Shown here: positions 34,339-43,002 of the stretch, piece after piece | How the letters are laid out: the number at the start of each line of letters is the position of its first letter | Position numbering within the stretch: position 1 is the first letter of the stretch | Assembly: GCF_042655385.1 (NCBI RefSeq) | Contig: NZ_JBHSMA010000001.1 | Span: 1,178,001-1,242,000, forward strand | Direction of reading: 5' to 3' | Length of the DNA stretch: 64,000 nucleotides | Source: Larkinella bovis | GTDB taxonomy: Bacteria > Bacteroidota > Bacteroidia > Cytophagales > Spirosomataceae | Notes under the pieces: model-generated | The model's database searches: none | What the model was told of the DNA's origin: nothing | What the model saw: only the letters and a program-made list of their open reading frames with translations | Position numbers and translations under genes: made by a program

Positions 34339-35589
34339 TTACAGTTTAAAGATGCCAGCCACGTATTTGCCTTCCACCCTGGCCCCTTTTTTGGCAACGG
34401 CGGTGGCTATATCGATTTCCCAGATGTAGGTTCCTTCGGTATAACTGGTAACCGGAAGATACACCTTGCCATTTTCCACCAGCAGCGACAAGGTAAGGCC
34501 CCCCTGCCCGGCATGAGCCGGAATGTCACCGGTTATCTCCTTGATCGTTTTCGCATTCAGGTCAATGATCACCGGACTCAGGTTAACATCCTCGTAGGCC
34601 CACTGTCCCCCCGAAAACGGAAACCGCCCCATTTCGGCCAGCACAAGACCGTTGCCCAAATATTGGCTGAAGTAAATCCGGCGGTTGTTTGAAATATCAT
34701 CCAGTCCGAAAAAATACGTGGGATCAAAAACCGTCTCGCCGTTTTTAATCCGCAGAAAACCAGCCGGTTTCGTCCGTTGGGAAAAGGTATATCCCAGTGA
34801 AGAAACCGTATAGATATCCCCGTTCTCGGTTTTAATCAGGCCGCTGCTGCTGTTGGACGAACCGGCCGGTCCCGTCCGGGTGTCTTTGATCACTTTTTCC
34901 AGCGTAAAAGCCGGATAGCTATAAATAGCCACATAGGCCGTGTCGGTAAACGAAGTGGAAAGGTCGGTTCGGCTCTGAAGGTAATACGAAACATACGCTT
35001 TATTATCGCGAATCCGTAACCCCGACGGCCAGACCTGATCTTCTTTGAACAGGGGTGCCAATGAGCTTTTTACCTGCCCGGTCAGGGTAACATTGTTGAC
35101 GTTGGCCGTGTAGAACGTAGCCGTTCGGTTATCTGCCGTGGCCCGGGGAATCTGAATCCCGGCCAGCGTATTGTCGTCGATTACCGTCAGAACGTCGAAG
35201 TACTTTTCAAACGTAAAACTACCCTTCTGACTCAGTTTATTGGCCGCATCCAGGCCATAACCGACCGCCGTTGGCGACCCCTGGCCGGCGTCGCTCCCCC
35301 CCACGCTGAAGATCGTTTTGCCAGCCTGCGCGTACATCCGTTTTCCAGTTTGCTTTACGCCCTGATTGGCCGATGCTAGGGTTCCGCTCGTCAGGCTGGT
35401 GGTTTGCACCAGGTAATCCGTCGTCTGGCCACCGCCCGCATCCTCGCGCACCACCACGACATAACGTCCCAGATCCACCGGATCAATCGGATCGGGGGTT
35501 TCATTCTTATCCTTGCTGCACGAATTCATGCCCAACCCCAGGCCCAGGATAGCCAGAATCAATAGTCCTTTCTGTACCATATCGCTCAT
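34339..35589 (-). CDS. DUF4374 lipoprotein
   Basis: A 416-residue exported protein. A hydrophobic N-terminus ends in a lipobox (MNSCSKD, Cys at about residue 24). The body is beta-propeller-like, with repeats around ADNRTATFYTANVNNV, LIKTENGDIYTVSSLGYTFS and RIYFSQYLGNGLVLAEMGRF. DUF4374 proteins in Bacteroidota are often near TonB-dependent siderophore receptors, but the receptor in this window is 3 kb away. Function is unknown. The start could be the ATG at 35589 or 35580. Confidence 0.85.
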   Translation of the reverse strand: MSDMVQKGLLILAILGLGLGMNSCSKDKNETPDPIDPVDLGRYVVVVREDAGGGQTTDYLVQTTSLTSGTLASANQGVKQTGKRMYAQAGKTIFSVGGSDAGQGSPTAVGYGLDAANKLSQKGSFTFEKYFDVLTVIDDNTLAGIQIPRATADNRTATFYTANVNNVTLTGQVKSSLAPLFKEDQVWPSGLRIRDNKAYVSYYLQSRTDLSTSFTDTAYVAIYSYPAFTLEKVIKDTRTGPAGSSNSSSGLIKTENGDIYTVSSLGYTFSQRTKPAGFLRIKNGETVFDPTYFFGLDDISNNRRIYFSQYLGNGLVLAEMGRFPFSGGQWAYEDVNLSPVIIDLNAKTIKEITGDIPAHAGQGGLTLSLLVENGKVYLPVTSYTEGTYIWEIDIATAVAKKGARVEGKYVAGIFKL

Positions 35590-35732
35590 CCGTTTAAGAG
35601 ATCTCTAAAGTACGGAGAAAAACGGCGGATTTGATACCGGTCTGCCTTCGTCCTCATTTTTTTCCACCCCGCAGATCAGTGCTGCATTTTCGCAATTGGG
35701 GCAGCGGTTCCAGCGAACCATACCGGTCCTCG

Positions 35733-35764
35733 TTGAAAGCGGGCGGGAGGAATACCTAGCTTTG
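35733..35764 (+). promoter_or_regulatory. Promoter of carboxypeptidase-like lipoprotein gene
   Basis: TTG at 35733-35735, a 21-nt spacer, and TAGCTTTG at 35757-35764. It lies 24 nt before the ATG at 35789. This is one of the clearest promoters in the window. Confidence 0.7.
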
Positions 35765-35788
35765 TTACCAACACAAACAACAACGACG

Positions 35789-36583
35789 ATGAACACATTA
35801 AACCGCTTCACCTGGGCAACCCTCCTGCTGGTTGGGAGCCTTACCACCATCACCGCCTGCAAATCGAACGGAACCGAACCCGAGCCCGAAAATCCCGGTA
35901 ATAGTACGAAAGGGCAATCCGGTTATCTGGTGGGCAAAGTGACGGATCCACAGGGAAAACCGCTCGCCCGCGCCACGATTTATACCGAAAATACGGTTAT
36001 CAAGGGCCGGGGAGCCGAAGTAAAATCGGCAACGGATGGATCGTACAAAATCCAGCTGATGAAAGATATGGGCCAGTGGGTTGTCCGGGGGTATATTTTG
36101 AAGGAATACAACGACCGGGTGTACAAGATCCTGCTCGATCCCGAAAACCCCGATAGCTTTTCGGAAAATGAAAAACCGGTCCGCCATTTTCAGTGGAAAC
36201 TGACCGGTCATATTCCGGATGTAAGCCTTGACCAGTATTATGGCGGAACCGCCGAAATGTTCCTCGACCCGAATGCCGACGGACTCGTGGACAACGAAAA
36301 TGTGGAATTCACCTTCACCCCCGTTGGCCCCCTGATCGACGGATCAACCGGAAAAACCCTGAAGCTGCGGGCCAAAAAGCGCTACAATACGTCTTTGAAA
36401 GACATTCCCCTGGGCCGCTACACGGTTACGGCGGTTTATAAACCGACGGGCGAAAAACTGCGGGTGACCGATGCGTGGGGCGACGATCTCCTCTATAAAG
36501 AATCGGTGACGCTCGATTTTCTGGGAACCGAATCAGCGTATCGTGCCAACACGATGGGCATCGGCTACACAAACCGCCGGTAA
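35789..36583 (+). CDS. Lipoprotein with carboxypeptidase-regulatory-like domain
   Basis: A 264-residue lipoprotein. The signal sequence ends in a lipobox (TTITAC, Cys at residue 24), followed by a Glu/Pro/Asn-rich linker. A carboxypeptidase-regulatory-like beta-sandwich is marked by GYLVGKVTDPQGKPLARATI and DGSYKIQL. The C-terminal half (AEMFLDPNADGLVDNENVEF) is unassigned. It is probably surface or periplasmic, function unknown. It has a strong promoter and its own terminator, and is divergent from the DUF4374 gene. Confidence 0.78.
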   Translation: MNTLNRFTWATLLLVGSLTTITACKSNGTEPEPENPGNSTKGQSGYLVGKVTDPQGKPLARATIYTENTVIKGRGAEVKSATDGSYKIQLMKDMGQWVVRGYILKEYNDRVYKILLDPENPDSFSENEKPVRHFQWKLTGHIPDVSLDQYYGGTAEMFLDPNADGLVDNENVEFTFTPVGPLIDGSTGKTLKLRAKKRYNTSLKDIPLGRYTVTAVYKPTGEKLRVTDAWGDDLLYKESVTLDFLGTESAYRANTMGIGYTNRR

Positions 36584-36604
36584 AACCGGGCTGTTCAGCC
36601 GTTT

Positions 36605-36642
36605 CCTCCCGAACGCATCTGGCTTCGGGAGGTCTTTTGTTT
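36605..36642 (+). terminator. Rho-independent terminator
   Basis: CCTCCCGAA (36605-36613) pairs with TTCGGGAGG (36624-36632), followed by a T-rich run. It lies just after the carboxypeptidase-like lipoprotein gene. Confidence 0.88.
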
Positions 36643-36675
36643 TCATCGCTCCGGAGAGCAACCCTTCAACCGGCC

Positions 36676-37746
36676 TCATTCCGTGGCGCGTTCAACGGTT
36701 TCTTGGGCTTCCTTCAGGTCACCTTTCTCCGGCTGCGGAATCTCATCCGGTACAGCATCGGGGGCATATGCCAGCGAAATCAGGATAGGAAAATGATCGG
36801 AACCGCAATTGGGCAACCGGCGTATGTTCCGCAATTTGAAATGATGGGAAACAAAAACGTGATCCAGCGGCCAGCGCAGAAAGAAATACCGGGCATGAAA
36901 TGTATTGTAGAGCCCCCGGCCAATGCGCGGGTCCAGCAAGCCACTGATGCGCTGAAACAAGCGCGTGGTATGCGACCAGGCCACGTCGTTCAGATCGCCC
37001 GACACAATCACCGGCTCGGTTTGATTCCGAACTTCCTTGCCCACCACCACCAGTTCGGCATCGCGCTCCGTCGAACGGTAATGCTCTGTCGGACTGGGAG
37101 GCATCGGGTGAATGCCGTAAAAATGCAGAAGCTGTCCCGAGTCCAGTTTCAGTTGGGCATAAATTGACGGAATATCTGGCTCGATCAGAAACCGCACTTC
37201 GTGCCGAAGAATCGGAAGACGCGAATAGAACAACATCCCGTACGTATTTTCCAGCGGATGCAGAATCCGGTAAGGGAAAGAAGCTTCCAGCGGTTTTAAT
37301 TCCGTCTGCCAGCGTTCATTTGCCTCCAGAATCAGCACCACATCCGGTTCATATTTCGCCACCAGGTGCAGCACATCCGGACAGTTCGTATTGTCCATAA
37401 AGACGTTGGCATTCAGAATTCGAATAAGATTGGGCTCTTTGGCGCCGTCCTGTCGTTTTCGGTAATACGGGACCTGTTTCCGGTGGAGGGGCGTGAACGG
37501 AAAGATCAGCCAGGCTTCATACCCCAGTGCGGCCAGCAATCCCAGCAAAGCCAGCAAAACCGGCCAGTCCGTACTCCGGCTCAGAACCGCCCAGAGCAGC
37601 AGCCCGGCAGCCGCCAGTACGGTCAGTTGCAAATGCGGAAAATCCCAGATCCGAATCCACCAGGCATCGACCCGAAGCAGGTGTATGAACGAAATAAATG
37701 TAATCAGAACGGCGTATCCAATCAGAAAATTCTCAACGTGGCTCAT
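36676..37746 (-). CDS. Endonuclease/exonuclease/phosphatase family membrane protein
   Basis: A 356-residue protein. Two or three N-terminal TM helices (about residues 8-85) are followed by an EEP domain with IRILNANVF, DVVLILEANERW (catalytic Glu), HFYGIHPMPP, IVSGDLNDVAW (GDLND motif), PLDHVFVSHHF and NCGSDHFPIL (catalytic SDH). Membrane-bound EEP proteins may act on phospholipids or nucleic acids outside the cytoplasm. The substrate is unknown. A TAATTTTG element at 37769-37776 (minus strand) lies 22 nt before the ATG. Confidence 0.88.
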   Translation of the reverse strand: MSHVENFLIGYAVLITFISFIHLLRVDAWWIRIWDFPHLQLTVLAAAGLLLWAVLSRSTDWPVLLALLGLLAALGYEAWLIFPFTPLHRKQVPYYRKRQDGAKEPNLIRILNANVFMDNTNCPDVLHLVAKYEPDVVLILEANERWQTELKPLEASFPYRILHPLENTYGMLFYSRLPILRHEVRFLIEPDIPSIYAQLKLDSGQLLHFYGIHPMPPSPTEHYRSTERDAELVVVGKEVRNQTEPVIVSGDLNDVAWSHTTRLFQRISGLLDPRIGRGLYNTFHARYFFLRWPLDHVFVSHHFKLRNIRRLPNCGSDHFPILISLAYAPDAVPDEIPQPEKGDLKEAQETVERATE

Positions 37747-37802
37747 TGCGGGGTTTGGGTAGCAGGGGCAAAATTAGATCAGTGGCAAGTTAGGGTTAAA
37801 TT

Positions 37803-38501
37803 TCATTTCGCATTCATAGGAAGCGGCCTCGCCTTCGCATAGTAATCACAGTGGTTTTTCAAGACACATTGGGAACATTTTGGAAAACTCCACGTACAGA
37901 TTCGCTGCCCGTGCCAATAAAAGTGTTTATGAAAATTAAACAAAACCGCCGGGTCTGGCGGCAAATAGGCCAGTAGCAGGGCGTGGGCTTTTTCTGCACT
38001 GACCTTGGGCCCCAGGATGCCCAAGCGCTGGGTGACGCGGTGAACGTGGGTATCCACCGGCAAAACCGGTTTCTGAAAATTGAAAAGCAGCAACAAGGTG
38101 GCGGTTTTCAGTCCGACACCGGGCAGGGCCGTCAGCCACGCCATCGCTTCGTCGGTGGTCATTTCCCGCAGGAAATCGATAGCGGCTTCCCCGCGTTCGG
38201 CCATAATCCGGCTTAAAATCGCCTTGATCCACGGCGCTTTCACCTCGGGATAATTCGCCGACTGAATAGCCTGGATCAGCTCCTCCAGCGGAGCCTCCCG
38301 AATGTTTTCCCACGAACCAAATCGTTCCCACAGGGTCCGATAGGCAAGCACCTCATTGGCGTGTGTGGTCCGGTGCGACAAAACCGTTGCAATCAATTCG
38401 TGCATGGGGTCCTGGCGGGCGTAAATTTCCTGAACGCCGTACTGCTGGTTGAGGATCTCATGAACCACTCGTGTCTTTTGCTCCGCATCCGGTATTATCA
38501 T
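37803..38501 (-). CDS. Endonuclease III-like DNA glycosylase/lyase
   Basis: Base-excision repair enzyme of 232 residues. The helix-hairpin-helix LPGVGLKTA holds the catalytic Lys (K132). The catalytic Asp is in LPVDTHVHR (D150). Four Cys at about 202, 209, 212 and 218 form the C-x6-C-x2-C-x5-C iron-sulfur motif. The usual LSxQTTD segment reads LSHRTTHAN, with the DNA-probing Gln replaced, so substrate range may differ from classical Nth. It lies 56 nt upstream of the EEP gene on the same strand. Confidence 0.92.
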   Translation of the reverse strand: MIIPDAEQKTRVVHEILNQQYGVQEIYARQDPMHELIATVLSHRTTHANEVLAYRTLWERFGSWENIREAPLEELIQAIQSANYPEVKAPWIKAILSRIMAERGEAAIDFLREMTTDEAMAWLTALPGVGLKTATLLLLFNFQKPVLPVDTHVHRVTQRLGILGPKVSAEKAHALLLAYLPPDPAVLFNFHKHFYWHGQRICTWSFPKCSQCVLKNHCDYYAKARPLPMNAK

Positions 38502-38590
38502 CCCATCATGATTTTTGTCAGAACAACTGATTTCTGATACACTTGGTTAGTTGGCGTTGTACTTTTATGGTTTCATTCCTGACCGATCAC

Positions 38591-40960
38591 ATGAAAACAC
38601 TTTTATTTAACAAGACCTTCCCTGCCCTCTTCCTGCTGATATTTTTCACGGTAGCCGCTAAGAGCCAACCCATTACCCAGACCATTCGCGGAACGGTGAT
38701 GGACGCCAGCCAGGGCCGCCCGCTCGTCGGAGCCTCGGTTCAGCTCCAAAATATATCCCCCGCGATTGGGGGAATTACGGACGAACAGGGCCGGTTTCGA
38801 CTGACCAACGTGCCGGTGGGTCGGCAGCAGTTGTCGGTTTCATTTGTGGGTTACGAACCGAAGATTATCAACGAAGTGCTTGTGGAATCCGGCAAGGAAC
38901 AGGTGCTTGAAATTCAGTTGCAACCCGGGGTGCAGGAATTGGGCGAAGCGACGGCCCTCGGCACCCGGACCGACCGGACAATCAGCGCCGAATACATCAC
39001 CACCGAGCAGGTACTGCGGTTTCCGGCGACCTACCTCGATCCGGCCCGGCTGGCCACGGCCTACGCCGGCGTGGTCAATGCCTACGACGGCACCAATAAC
39101 ATTTCCGTCCGGGGCAACTCGCCCAACAGCCTGATCTGGCGGCTGGAAGGCGTCGAAATTGTGAATCCGAACCACCAGAGCAACGCCGGAACCATTGGCG
39201 ACCGCCCGACGGCGGGGGGCGGTGGGGTCAACATGCTGAGTGCGCAACTCCTCGGTACCACCCGGTTTCTGACCGGTGCCTTCACGCCCGAATACGGCAA
39301 TACCGTCGGGGGCATTATGGACATGAGCCTGCGCCCGGGCAACAATGAACGGCATGAATTTATCGCGCAGGCCGGTTTGATCGGTCTGGATCTGGCCGCC
39401 GAAGGCCCCCTCTCCAAGCAAAAAGGCTCGTCTTACCTGGTCAATTACCGGTATTCATTTACCGGTTTGCTGGGAGCGATGGGCGTTACCTTTGGCGGGG
39501 AAGATATTCGTTTTCAAGACCTTTCGTTCAATCTCACGTTCCCGAATCGCAAGGGTGGGCGGTTTACGGTTTTTGGTGTTGCCGGAAACAGTTCGAATGA
39601 TTTTGTGGCCAAAGCCGCCGAGGAACAAACCGAGGACAAAGACCGGAACACCATTTCGTTCACCACGGCGATGGCCGCCGGTGGCGTCACCTTAACACAG
39701 CCCCTCGGCAACCGGCTGTTGTGGAAAACCGCCCTGGTGCTATCGGCCAACAACAGCCGCCGGAATCAGAGCTTTCCGGGCGATGACCGCTTCCCGTCGA
39801 ATTACGAAGATGACAGTCAGGACGGCTCACGCTATACGCTGACCTCCTCCCTGAATTACCGCTTCAACGACCGGAACAGTTTTAAAGCCGGTGTCTACCT
39901 CACCCGGGCCGACCATTCCATTGGCCTCTGGCGGGCTAAAGTTCCCGCGATTAGCAGTTCGTCCATCGCTCCGTTGTTTACGGGTTCACTGGGTGGCTGG
40001 CTGATTCAGCCGTATATCAACTACCAATGGTTACCGACTGACAAACTGACGGTTAACGCCGGCTTGTTCTACAATAGCTTCACCTATAACCAAAGCCATT
40101 CGCTGGAGCCAAGGGCCTCGGTTCGCTACGAATTCCAGCCGGGAAAAGCGTTCACCGTTGCCTACGGTTTACACAGCCAGTTACAATTACCCCAGGCCTA
40201 TATGCCGTTCCGTCTGCCGAACGATCCGACCTTTACGAATAAAAATCTGGGCTTTACCAAAGCGCATCACGTAGCTGCCAGTTACACGCATCAGTTTGGC
40301 CCCGACAGTTACGGAAAAATTGAAGCCTACTCCCAGATGCAGTTCGATGTACCCATCAGCCAGGTACCGGGCAGCCCGTTTTCGGTCCTGAACCTGATTG
40401 AATCCTACGTAACCGAGCGCCTGGTGAATGCCGGAAAAGGCCGCAACCGGGGCCTTGAGCTGACCCTCCAGAAGTACCTCTCGAAAACCTATTACCTGCT
40501 GGCTTCCGGGTCCCTCTACGATTCCCAATACCAGGTGGCCGATGGCATCTGGCGCAGTACGCGGTTTAACGGCAAGTTTACCAGCAACCTGACCGGCGGC
40601 AAGGAGTGGACGAAAAACCGGGACAACCGTAGCCGCATCTGGGGCGTCAACGGGCGGCTGACCTACGCGGGCGGTTTCCGGGATCGGACGATCGACCTGG
40701 CGGCTTCCCGACAACAAGGCACCACGGTTTATAGCAGCGACGACTTCAACGTGCAGCTTCCGGCCTATTTCCGAACCGACCTGCGGATTTACTGGAAAAA
40801 AAGCAAAACCCGCTACAGCCGAACCCTGGCCCTCGATCTGCAAAACCTGACCGGTGCCCAGAATGCGGCTTATAGTTACTTCGACGCTTTTCAGGGAAAG
40901 GTGGTGCAGAAATACCAGTTGGGCCTGATTCCGATTGCGAGTTACCGCTGGGAGTTTTGA
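38591..40960 (+). CDS. TonB-dependent outer-membrane receptor
   Basis: A 789-residue receptor. The signal peptide is about 1-23. A carboxypeptidase-like regulatory domain (about 28-110) has IRGTVMDASQGRPLVGASVQ. The plug domain has SVRGNSPNSLIWRLEGVEI. A 22-stranded barrel follows, with motifs such as RFTVFGVAGNSSNDF and ending in Phe (SYRWEF), as usual for barrels. No SusD partner is adjacent, so it is more likely a metal/siderophore or small-ligand receptor than a Sus-type glycan importer. The ATG at 38591 is set by the signal peptide. Confidence 0.92.
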   Translation: MKTLLFNKTFPALFLLIFFTVAAKSQPITQTIRGTVMDASQGRPLVGASVQLQNISPAIGGITDEQGRFRLTNVPVGRQQLSVSFVGYEPKIINEVLVESGKEQVLEIQLQPGVQELGEATALGTRTDRTISAEYITTEQVLRFPATYLDPARLATAYAGVVNAYDGTNNISVRGNSPNSLIWRLEGVEIVNPNHQSNAGTIGDRPTAGGGGVNMLSAQLLGTTRFLTGAFTPEYGNTVGGIMDMSLRPGNNERHEFIAQAGLIGLDLAAEGPLSKQKGSSYLVNYRYSFTGLLGAMGVTFGGEDIRFQDLSFNLTFPNRKGGRFTVFGVAGNSSNDFVAKAAEEQTEDKDRNTISFTTAMAAGGVTLTQPLGNRLLWKTALVLSANNSRRNQSFPGDDRFPSNYEDDSQDGSRYTLTSSLNYRFNDRNSFKAGVYLTRADHSIGLWRAKVPAISSSSIAPLFTGSLGGWLIQPYINYQWLPTDKLTVNAGLFYNSFTYNQSHSLEPRASVRYEFQPGKAFTVAYGLHSQLQLPQAYMPFRLPNDPTFTNKNLGFTKAHHVAASYTHQFGPDSYGKIEAYSQMQFDVPISQVPGSPFSVLNLIESYVTERLVNAGKGRNRGLELTLQKYLSKTYYLLASGSLYDSQYQVADGIWRSTRFNGKFTSNLTGGKEWTKNRDNRSRIWGVNGRLTYAGGFRDRTIDLAASRQQGTTVYSSDDFNVQLPAYFRTDLRIYWKKSKTRYSRTLALDLQNLTGAQNAAYSYFDAFQGKVVQKYQLGLIPIASYRWEF

Positions 40961-40963
40961 TCC

Positions 40964-41512
40964 CTATCGAATCCCGGAGAATACCGTGAGCCAGGGAAGC
41001 CAGGCGTCGTCAGTGGTTCGGCGATATACGGCCAGCCTTCCCTGGCTTCCCGCCCAGTAATAGAAAATGCACAGCGAGTGGTCCCGAATAAAAAGGGGCA
41101 GTGAAAAATCCACCCAGTTCGAATCGCCTTTTTCGGTTGCATTCAACCCTTTTTGGCTTTTATCGTAGAAAAGAACCTTCTGATCGGCCACCGGGATGAC
41201 CGTTCCGGGTTCGAACAACTGGCGATACTCGTCCAATTGGGAGGATTTATCCAGTTCGCTCAGGATATAGGCGCGCTCCTCCCCGGATAACACCAGCGTT
41301 CGAATGGGCTCCTGATAATGTTTTTCTTCCGATCGAATCGTATCGCGATTCAAAGCGGTTTTGACATCACGAATACGATCTTCCGCCATTGGCGCAACGA
41401 AGAACCGGTCAAAATTTCGGAGGTTGTACCGCACAAAACGACGCGCTTCCTGGGTCTGGGCATGCGCTACGGTTACAGAGATAAAAAACAAAAAACACCA
41501 GGCGGTTTTCAT
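40964..41512 (-). CDS. Secreted protein of unknown function
   Basis: A 182-residue protein with a clear signal peptide (MKTAWCFLFFISVTVAHAQ). No domain is recognised. The mature part is mixed alpha/beta with the motifs EEKHYQEPIRTLVLSGEE and CIFYYWAGSQGRLAVYRR. It converges on the TonB-dependent receptor gene with a 3-nt gap and lies 33 nt after the kinase-like gene on the same strand, so the two are probably co-transcribed. Confidence 0.7.
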   Translation of the reverse strand: MKTAWCFLFFISVTVAHAQTQEARRFVRYNLRNFDRFFVAPMAEDRIRDVKTALNRDTIRSEEKHYQEPIRTLVLSGEERAYILSELDKSSQLDEYRQLFEPGTVIPVADQKVLFYDKSQKGLNATEKGDSNWVDFSLPLFIRDHSLCIFYYWAGSQGRLAVYRRTTDDAWLPWLTVFSGIR

Positions 41513-41545
41513 TGCTTCAGCGCTAAGAAACGTAAGATACGAAAC

Positions 41546-42508
41546 TTATTCGCTGAACGGAACCGCCGGGTCGGTGCCGACCCGAAATACCGGCGCGCTG
41601 GCCCCGTCCGCATTCCGGCGGGTCTCCAACAGAGTCTGAATCCGTGCCAGTAATTCGCGGGAGTCAAAGGGTTTGGCCAGGTAGTCGTCGGCCCCGGATT
41701 TCAGACTCGCTTCTTTTTGCTCCGGTGTGGCTAAGGCGCTGAGGATCATCACCGGAATATGCCGGATCCGTTCGTCGGATTTGATGCGCCGGCAAAGCTC
41801 ATCGCCGTCCATTTCCGGCATCATTCGGTCGCTGATGATGAGATCGGGTGCTTTTTCGAGGGCGGTTTGCAGGCCCTGCATTCCGTTGGTGCTTTCCAGC
41901 ACCCGGTATATCCGTTGCAGATGGCTCCGGATAAACATCCGTAAATCGTCATTATCCTCCACCAGCAAGACCGTCGGACGGTTGTCGGGTCCGTTCCCTC
42001 CCCAAACCCCATCCCTCGGCAGGGCCTTCCTGGCGGGCGTTAAAACCGTCGGCCCCAACGGTTTTGATTCGGAACCCGTCATACCAAGCAGTTGATTGGT
42101 TACCTGCAACAGTCGCTGTGCATTCCGGTGCATGATGGCGACTTCGTCCCAGCGAAAAACCGCATCCGAATCATCAGTCATGGTCCGCAGTTTCTCGGTC
42201 AAAACACCAAGGATCACCGTTAGCGGAGTCCGGAGTTCATGGGAAGTTGTCGCCCAAAACCGGGTATGCATGGCTGACAGTGCTGCCAGCTTTTCGGCCT
42301 GTTCGTCCAGCTGACGGGATTGCCGGGCGATTTGTTCGTGTTGTTCGGATAAACGCATCTGGTGATCGTACAGAACCCGGTTTTTTCGGACCCTGGTCCT
42401 CAGCAGCACCACCAGCAAGACCAGAACGAGAACGCCAAGTGATCCAATCACCACCAGATCCGTCATTTCGCCACTAACCAAAAGTAGATTTTCCCCCATA
42501 TCCCGCAT
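41546..42508 (-). CDS. Membrane DHp-receiver protein lacking the kinase ATPase domain
   Basis: A 320-residue protein with an unusual domain order. There is one TM helix (about 18-38), then a Gln/Glu-rich coiled coil (about 45-80). A HisKA/DHp domain holds the phosphorylatable His in SHELRTPL (H90), followed by helix 2 to about 145. A short linker then leads straight into a receiver domain with LLVEDNDDLR, phosphoacceptor Asp in IISDRMMPEMDG (D227), Ser in ILSALA and Lys in DYLAKPF (K279). The HATPase domain that normally sits between is absent, and no DNA-binding domain follows. It could be a deletion product of a hybrid two-component sensor or a phosphotransfer protein used by another kinase. 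Confidence 0.85.
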   Translation of the reverse strand: MRDMGENLLLVSGEMTDLVVIGSLGVLVLVLLVVLLRTRVRKNRVLYDHQMRLSEQHEQIARQSRQLDEQAEKLAALSAMHTRFWATTSHELRTPLTVILGVLTEKLRTMTDDSDAVFRWDEVAIMHRNAQRLLQVTNQLLGMTGSESKPLGPTVLTPARKALPRDGVWGGNGPDNRPTVLLVEDNDDLRMFIRSHLQRIYRVLESTNGMQGLQTALEKAPDLIISDRMMPEMDGDELCRRIKSDERIRHIPVMILSALATPEQKEASLKSGADDYLAKPFDSRELLARIQTLLETRRNADGASAPVFRVGTDPAVPFSE

Positions 42509-43002
42509 TTACCGGAGCAAGTTACATGTTATATGATGAATGCCGTACGATGCAGGCTTTATTAATATGCCAATTGGCCGCGGAAACGGCTTCCTTCTAA
42601 CCATCAGGCTCCTGGGCCCGGGACCAGAATTGGCTGAACGTCTGTGTTCGTTTTTTCTTCGTCAGAATACAGGTCGTCTGTTTTTCGTGTCCACACCCTG
42701 TCAGGTTACAAAACCGGGTCGTATAACCGAAACCGCCCCGGGTTGGCGAATAAAATAGCGACGTGAAAAAGGGCCGGTGGCATACCGTATGATTTTTCCG
42801 GCCTAATCAAGCGGCGAATGCTGTTCTTTTCAAACCGCATTCCCGGAAGATTGTTTCAGGGAGTGATTCTGTACGGTTTTCTTCCGGTTTTCGCTTGAGT
42901 ACCGTTCGAATTCTGCCTGATTTTTCTCAGTTTTGCCAACCATTCCGCCCCTTATTTTTGTCCAAACTTCAAACCGACCGTGTGTCGAATGGTTCTCTCC
43001 TC
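42509..43002. other. Intergenic region upstream of acetyl-CoA hydrolase gene
   Basis: About 490 nt between divergent genes. No supported ORF was seen. It holds the promoter at 42932-42960 and six copies of AAACCG/CGGTTT by hand count. Confidence 0.5.
42932..42960 (+). promoter_or_regulatory. Promoter of the acetyl-CoA hydrolase gene
   Basis: TTTG at 42932-42935, a 17-nt spacer, and TATTTTTG at 42953-42960, an exact TAnnTTTG match. The ATG follows at 43003, giving a leader of about 35-40 nt. Confidence 0.7.
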
